Part shown: one piece after another, positions 22,092 to 26,631 of the stretch
Layout: every line of letters begins with the position of its first letter
How positions within the stretch are numbered: the first letter of the stretch is position 1
Assembly: GCA_031550435.1 (NCBI GenBank)
Contig: JAVBOO010000035.1
Location: 1-26,631 of the forward strand
Direction: 5' to 3'
Source: JAVBOO01 sp031550435
GTDB taxonomy: Bacteria; Bacillota; Clostridia; Lachnospirales; WRAX01
Length of the DNA stretch: 26,631 nucleotides
Notes under the pieces: model-generated
Databases searched by the model: none
The model's input: only the letters and a program-made list of their open reading frames with translations
What the model was told of the DNA's origin: nothing
Program-made: the position numbers and the translations under genes

Positions 22092-23420
22092 ATGAAAGGT
22101 TATTTGGAAATCGTAGACGTATTGGCAAGAGAAGTTATGGATTCAAGAGGAAATCCTACCGTTGAAGTAGAAGTTGTGGTAGAGCTTGACGGTCAGAATT
22201 TTATCGGTAGAGCTGCCGTGCCTTCGGGGGCATCAACCGGCGCGTTTGAGGCGGTTGAGCTTCGCGACGGAGGGAGCAGATACAAGGGGCTCGGCGTTGA
22301 AAAAGCTGTTGACAATGTCAATTCTATAATTGCGGAAGCCATTATAGGTTTTAACGCTCTCGACCAAGTTGAAATCGACAGAGCTATGCTTGAGCTGGAC
22401 GGAACTCCGAACAAGGCAAAGCTCGGCGCAAACGCGATACTCGGTGTTTCGATGGCGGTCGCAAGAGCAGCGTCGGAAGCTTTGAGTATGCCGCTTTACA
22501 CTTATCTCGGAGGGTTCAACGCAAAGCGTCTTCCCGTTCCCATGATGAACATACTAAACGGCGGAAAGCATGCCGATAACACTGTAGACTACCAGGAATT
22601 CATGATTATGCCTGTCGGAGCGGACAGTTTTAAAGAAGCTTTGAGAATGTGTTCGGAAATTTATCACACACTCAAGAAAGTTCTTAAAGAGAGAGGTCTT
22701 GCGACGGCAGTCGGCGACGAGGGCGGCTTTGCTCCCGACCTTGCCACTCCCGATGAGGTTATAGACGTTATACTGGAGGCTGTCAAAAAAGCCGGCTATG
22801 AAGCAGGCAAAGATATCTTCATCGCAATGGACGCGGCAGCTACAGAGCTTTACAGCGAAAAAGACGGCAAGTATCACTTCGAGGGCGAAGCAAGAATGAA
22901 AAATGTCCCGGATGTAGTCAGAACCTCAGAAGAAATGGTAGCCGAATGGGTGAGACTCTGCGATAAGTATCCGATTATATCGCTTGAAGACGCTCTTTCC
23001 GAAGAGGACTGGGCAGGCTGGAAACTCCTCACGGAGAAGCTGGGCAACCGTGTACAGCTTGTCGGAGACGACCTGTTTGTCACGAACACCGAAAGACTGC
23101 AAAAGGGTATAGACGCAGACACCGCAAACTCGATACTCGTTAAAGTCAATCAAATCGGTTCGATGACGGAGACATTTAACGCAATCTCCCTCGCTCACAG
23201 AAACAATATGACGACGGTTATTTCCCATCGTTCCGGAGAGACGGAAGACGCGACGATTGCCGATATCGCAGTAGCGGTAAACGCAGGTCAGATAAAGACC
23301 GGAGCTCCTTGCCGCTCCGACCGTGTCGCAAAATACAATCAGCTTCTCAGGATTGAAGAAGAACTCGGAGAATCTGCCGAATACGCAGGAAAGAAAGCGT
23401 TTTACAGCATAAAGAAATAA
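22092..23420 (+). CDS. eno: Enolase (phosphopyruvate hydratase)
   Basis: A cytoplasmic enzyme of 442 residues that dehydrates 2-phosphoglycerate to phosphoenolpyruvate. Key residues are in place: SGASTGAFEA loop (46-54), NGGKHADN with His160, GDEGGFAPDL with the general acid Glu210, magnesium ligands Asp247, Glu299 and Asp326, the base Lys351 in ILVKVNQIG, and SHRSGETED (378-386). ATG at 22092 follows AAAGGATG. It is separated from tpiA by 361 bases of structured DNA, so it may have its own promoter or be reached by read-through. Neither gap nor a phosphoglycerate mutase gene is in the window. Confidence 0.98.
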   Translation: MKGYLEIVDVLAREVMDSRGNPTVEVEVVVELDGQNFIGRAAVPSGASTGAFEAVELRDGGSRYKGLGVEKAVDNVNSIIAEAIIGFNALDQVEIDRAMLELDGTPNKAKLGANAILGVSMAVARAASEALSMPLYTYLGGFNAKRLPVPMMNILNGGKHADNTVDYQEFMIMPVGADSFKEALRMCSEIYHTLKKVLKERGLATAVGDEGGFAPDLATPDEVIDVILEAVKKAGYEAGKDIFIAMDAAATELYSEKDGKYHFEGEARMKNVPDVVRTSEEMVAEWVRLCDKYPIISLEDALSEEDWAGWKLLTEKLGNRVQLVGDDLFVTNTERLQKGIDADTANSILVKVNQIGSMTETFNAISLAHRNNMTTVISHRSGETEDATIADIAVAVNAGQIKTGAPCRSDRVAKYNQLLRIEEELGESAEYAGKKAFYSIKK

Positions 23421-23560
23421 CCGGCAGCGCTGCAATATCGGCCTGTCTCGGTGCAAAACTCATCCGGTTTAGAATCTGGACGCCGAATAACGGCTTTCCG
23501 GATTCGCTGCCGGATGTTTTTCTGCGCTTCTCTGTTAATAATTCGAGTTTATTGAATGGC
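23421..23560 (+). repeat. Structured intergenic element B (after eno)
   Basis: It starts on the base after the eno stop codon. The outer stem CCGGCAGCG (23421-23429)/CGCTGCCGG (23505-23513) is a perfect 9 bp and is followed by ATGTTTTT. Inside are AATCTGGA (23473-23480)/TCCGGATT (23497-23504), 8 pairs with one G-U, capped by GCCG-AATAA-CGGC (23482-23494). It is homologous to element A after tpiA, including AATTCGAGTTT at 23540-23550. The T run after the outer stem suggests a terminator function for eno. Confidence 0.65.
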
Positions 23561-23652
23561 TCCGTCAGCGTCTCCTAAGTGATATCATGTTTGCGTCAAA
23601 ACGTTATATGTTGACGAAGAATAGCCGGTTTAATCGGTCATCAATAAAATTG

Positions 23653-23681
23653 TTGTATATGCTGTAATAGTGTTATATAAT
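23653..23681 (+). promoter_or_regulatory. Promoter of the hybrid kinase gene
   Basis: TTGTAT (23653-23658), a 17-nt spacer and a consensus TATAAT (23676-23681). The start near 23688 gives a leader of about 230 bases holding the long hairpin at 23730-23782. Confidence 0.65.
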
Positions 23682-23729
23682 TTGTAAAAAATATAGCGGA
23701 TATGGTTGAAAACGGGTGAATGAGTTTGC

Positions 23730-23810
23730 TTGTCGTTATAGTCGCTTAAGACCGTTTTCGGCTTAAACGACTATAACGACAAACAGCACCAAGGCGCTAC
23801 GGTTCGAAAC
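23730..23810 (+). repeat. Dispersed hairpin repeat, copy 2, in the kinase leader
   Basis: TTGTCGTTATAGTCG (23730-23744) pairs perfectly over 15 bp with CGACTATAACGACAA (23768-23782). It continues inward through one C-A mismatch, five pairs, a bulged A and CCG-TTTT-CGG. No T tract follows, so it is not an intrinsic terminator. ACCAAG and CGCTACGGTTCGAAAC follow, as in the copy at 14556-14628. Confidence 0.7.
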
Positions 23811-23919
23811 TGTGACAGTATGATGTTTTTCGGACGGATTCAGCAGTTTCCAACAATCTTTTTCCAAACACGCCGTAATTAGTCCGGCGAGTTTGTGTCT
23901 TTGCCGGTGGAGGTATATT

Positions 23920-26463
23920 TTGATCCGAAAGCAAGATTTCGTTTCCGAGACTGAGTTAAAACCAAAATCAAGTATTGCTTTGCCGGTTGTTGCCGTAACC
24001 TGTATATGCTTCAGCGTTGTCGTTTGTATTATTGCCGCTCTGAGCTACAGTATGTATAAGGATCTGTACTACAGATACAGCAATGATATTTGCATGAGCA
24101 GCAACCTGCAGGCGGCATATATCATCGACGGGGATCTTGTCGAGAAGTTTTCCGAAACGCTCATTGCCAATGCGGAATATCATGAGTTTACCAAACTCCT
24201 GGACATGCTCGAAGTCGGAATGAAGGCAAAATATTTCTATATACTTGCCGATACGGGAGTTGAGGGGCAGTATACTTATATTTACGATAATACGTATGGC
24301 CTGGACAACGACGAACCTGTTCTGGGTGTTACGGAGGACAAAGCTGTTTTTAACGGCGCCGATGAGGTTTTGAGAACCGGAAATGCCTTCACAAGCGCGA
24401 GGTATTACGAGGGGGAAGATTACGGCGAGCTGTACTACGCGTATTCGCCTGTTTTTAACTCGAAATACGAGACAGTCGCTTTTCTTGGAACCGATTTTGA
24501 TGCCGGAGACATGAGTTCGGCGCTGACCGGCTATCAGGTTTTTGTAACGGCTCTGACCCTGATTTCTACGGGTCTGTTCGGCGTGTCTGTATACTTGGGT
24601 CTAAGATATATCGTGTCAAAGCCGCTGAGCAGGATTACGGAGAGTGCGTATCTTCTCTCTCAGGGAAATACGGAGGTACAAATAGAGCAGCATGTCGTTG
24701 ACAGAAATGACGAGATAGGTTATGTGAGCAAAACTTTCGTACAGGTTACGGACACCCTTTCGTCGCTCATCAGCGACACGAACAGAATGCTGCGCTACGC
24801 CATAAGCGGTAGGCTTGACAGGCGAGCTGACGAAACGGCGTATAACGGAGATTTCAGGAATATTTTAGTCGGTCTGAACGAAATGCTGAATGCTTTTCGC
24901 AAGCACTTTGACTCTTTGCCGGACTGCACAGCGTTTTTTGATTCGAGCCTGAGACTTATTTACTGCGACAACTTGATGAAAGAATTTATCGAGAAATTCG
25001 GTTTTGACCCTGATGACGAGCGTTTGATAGTCAGAATTACGTCCTCGAAAAAAGAAGAGTTGATGGACGAAGAGCTTTTAGAATTTTTTAGCGATAACAA
25101 AAGGATATCTTTCGCGAGAACCATTCAGCTCGGCGACGAGGAAAAAGACGGTACTTCAACGTTCGCGCTCTCTGTTTTCAAAACCATGTCAGACGAAGAA
25201 ACCGAGTTTGTGAGCGATATAGACAGCGAGCGCGATACACCCGGCTGTGTGCTGTTAACGCTTACCGACATTTCGGAGATATCAAGAGCGAAGACGGAGG
25301 CGGAATCTGCCAATAAGGCGAAGAGCGAGTTTCTCTCCCATATGAGCCATGAAATCAGAACTCCCATGAATGCCATAATCGGAATGACACAGATTGCAAG
25401 GCGTACGGAAAACCCGGAAAAAATTAAGGACTGCATAAACAAAATCGAAGCGTCGTCTAAGCATTTGCTCGGAATAATCAACGATGTGCTTGATCTTTCC
25501 AAAATCGAAGCGGGTAAGCTTGAGCTTACGTATGAGCAGTTTTCGCTGTCAAGCCAGTTGGATTTTATCGTAAGCATAATACAATCCAGAGCGGTTGACA
25601 GGAAGATAGGCTTTATCAAGGATTTCACGAATATCAGGAATGACTGTATATATTCGGATTCGCTCAGGCTCACGCAGGCGCTGATGAATCTTTTGTCTAA
25701 TGCCGTTAAGTTCTCCAACGATGGCGGAACCGTGCGCTTTAGCGCGGAAGAAACAGAAGTTAAGGCTCATTCGTCTGTATACAGGTTCGTTGTATCGGAT
25801 GAGGGTATCGGCATAAGCTCCGAGAATCTTAAAAAGCTCTTTGAATCGTTTACCCAGGCCGACAGCAGCATTACAAGGCGCTACGGAGGAACAGGCCTCG
25901 GACTTGTTATCACAAAAAACATTGTTGAGCTTATGGGTGGGAAGATAACGGTCGAGAGCGAAGAAAACAAGGGCAGCACATTCGCGTTTTTTATTGAAGC
26001 CGCAAGAGCGGAGGGAAAAGCGCAGGACGAACCGAAACCCGCCGCCATGAAAAGCTCGGGCTATGATTTTAATGACATGCGGGTGCTTGTTGTAGACGAC
26101 GTGGAAATCAACAGAATGATTATAGCGGAAATGTTTACGGGCAAGGGCATACAGATCAGTGAGGCGCAAAACGGCGAAGAAGCCGTACGGCTGTTTTCCG
26201 CTTCAGACGAGAATTATTACGATTTTATACTCATGGATATGCAAATGCCGATTATGGACGGCTGCACGGCCACAAGGGAGATCAGAAAGCTTGAGCGTTC
26301 GGACGCGGCAACGGTACCGATAATTGCAATGACTGCAAACGTGTTCAGAGAAGATGTCGAAACTGTTTTAAACGCGGGGATGAACGGACATATCGGAAAA
26401 CCGATTGACCTGGACGAGGCGCTCGAGGTTATAGCAAGAATAGTCGTAAAAGGAAACAGATAA
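23920..26463 (+). CDS. Hybrid sensor histidine kinase with C-terminal receiver domain
   Basis: An inner-membrane two-component sensor of 847 residues. Order: TM1 (about 19-41), an extracellular sensor region (about 42-202) of Cache-like character, TM2 (about 205-227), HAMP, a coiled or PAS-like region (about 330-450), HisKA with phospho-accepting His477 in SHMSHEIRTPMN, HATPase_c with LLSNAVKFS, DEGIGIS and GGTGLGL, and a receiver domain (about 720-840) with VVDD, Asp773 in LMDMQMPIMDG and Lys827 in GKPID. The start is TTG at 23920, because GGAGG lies exactly 6 bases upstream; a TTG 9 codons earlier has no site. No HPt domain, response regulator or output gene is adjacent, so the partner is unknown. 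Confidence 0.93.
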   Translation: MIRKQDFVSETELKPKSSIALPVVAVTCICFSVVVCIIAALSYSMYKDLYYRYSNDICMSSNLQAAYIIDGDLVEKFSETLIANAEYHEFTKLLDMLEVGMKAKYFYILADTGVEGQYTYIYDNTYGLDNDEPVLGVTEDKAVFNGADEVLRTGNAFTSARYYEGEDYGELYYAYSPVFNSKYETVAFLGTDFDAGDMSSALTGYQVFVTALTLISTGLFGVSVYLGLRYIVSKPLSRITESAYLLSQGNTEVQIEQHVVDRNDEIGYVSKTFVQVTDTLSSLISDTNRMLRYAISGRLDRRADETAYNGDFRNILVGLNEMLNAFRKHFDSLPDCTAFFDSSLRLIYCDNLMKEFIEKFGFDPDDERLIVRITSSKKEELMDEELLEFFSDNKRISFARTIQLGDEEKDGTSTFALSVFKTMSDEETEFVSDIDSERDTPGCVLLTLTDISEISRAKTEAESANKAKSEFLSHMSHEIRTPMNAIIGMTQIARRTENPEKIKDCINKIEASSKHLLGIINDVLDLSKIEAGKLELTYEQFSLSSQLDFIVSIIQSRAVDRKIGFIKDFTNIRNDCIYSDSLRLTQALMNLLSNAVKFSNDGGTVRFSAEETEVKAHSSVYRFVVSDEGIGISSENLKKLFESFTQADSSITRRYGGTGLGLVITKNIVELMGGKITVESEENKGSTFAFFIEAARAEGKAQDEPKPAAMKSSGYDFNDMRVLVVDDVEINRMIIAEMFTGKGIQISEAQNGEEAVRLFSASDENYYDFILMDMQMPIMDGCTATREIRKLERSDAATVPIIAMTANVFREDVETVLNAGMNGHIGKPIDLDEALEVIARIVVKGNR

Positions 26464-26477
26464 TACATTCTAACGCG

Positions 26478-26511
26478 AAACGGCAAAACGAGCGAGCTCG
26501 TTTTGCCGTTT
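26478..26511 (+). terminator. Terminator after the hybrid kinase gene
   Basis: AAACGGCAAAACGAG (26478-26492), loop CGAG, CTCGTTTTGCCGTTT (26497-26511): a perfect 15-bp stem followed by AAATTTTATTTATT. It starts 15 bases after the stop codon. The rest of the window (26512-26631) is AT-rich and shows no gene. Confidence 0.75.
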
Positions 26512-26631
26512 AAATTTTATTTATTACAGTCGTGTAAGAAAAAATCAGTCTTTAAAGAAGGTAGGAACTCGGGCGTTAAAAACAAAAACCATCAACCGTT
26601 TCTTTGTCCGGTTTTAATTTTAAAGTCTATA

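Noticed and set aside
23730..23782. Intrinsic terminator for eno
   Set aside because: No T tract on either strand; it lies 310 bases after eno and downstream of the kinase promoter. The structure at 23421-23520 with TTTTT fits better.
23790..23830. tRNA-like T-arm (CGG-TTCGAAA-CTG)
   Set aside because: The loop fits a T-loop and a 5-bp stem with wobbles is possible, but no matching acceptor strand, anticodon arm or D-arm is found upstream; the preceding sequence is the long hairpin.
1..26631. CRISPR array or defence system
   Set aside because: No regularly spaced direct repeats and no cas, restriction, toxin-antitoxin or known defence genes were seen.

Overview
The window reads as chromosomal DNA of a low-to-medium GC Gram-positive bacterium, most likely an anaerobic member of the Clostridia (Bacillota). 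This is inferred from strong AGGAGG-type ribosome binding sites, frequent TTG and GTG starts, a BlaI/BlaR1 pair of the DUF4825 kind, DUF4330, a CsaB pyruvyl transferase and an LtaS-like synthase. No rRNA, tRNA or CRISPR array was seen, and the species cannot be named.

Layout. 1-1289 is a complete IS3-family insertion sequence whose left end coincides with the window edge. 1471-11671 is a leftward run of nine genes for a cell-envelope glycopolymer: a MurJ/Wzx-type flippase, a GT4 glycosyltransferase, a DUF4330 protein, a small membrane protein, an O-antigen-ligase-type membrane protein, a GT4-CsaB fusion, a flavin-reductase-like protein, an LCP (LytR-CpsA-Psr) ligase and a ThpR RNA phosphodiesterase. 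Several genes overlap by ATGA/GTGA. Divergent from it is an LtaS-like sulfatase-fold synthase (11817-13718). Together they could build, flip, pyruvylate and attach a secondary wall polymer, but the polymer is not identified by sequence.

13877-17627 holds a secreted protein facing a BlaI/BlaR1-type regulator pair. BlaR1 lacks a recognisable penicillin-sensor domain, and a near-perfect 46-bp double dyad lies in front of blaI. Next are a Na+/phosphate symporter-like gene with a PhoU-like tail (17987-19636) and the glycolytic genes pgk, tpiA and eno (19726-23420). A hybrid sensor histidine kinase (23920-26463) with a strong terminator closes the window.

The most unusual content is non-coding. 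Two homologous structured elements follow tpiA and eno, and three of their base pairs show compensatory double substitutions. A second repeated hairpin lies between the convergent genes near 14.56 kb and in the kinase leader near 23.75 kb. All four sites carry a GGTNCNAAAC motif. A 10-bp direct repeat around the 14.56 kb copy suggests that this kind of DNA can move and has rewritten the end of blaR1.
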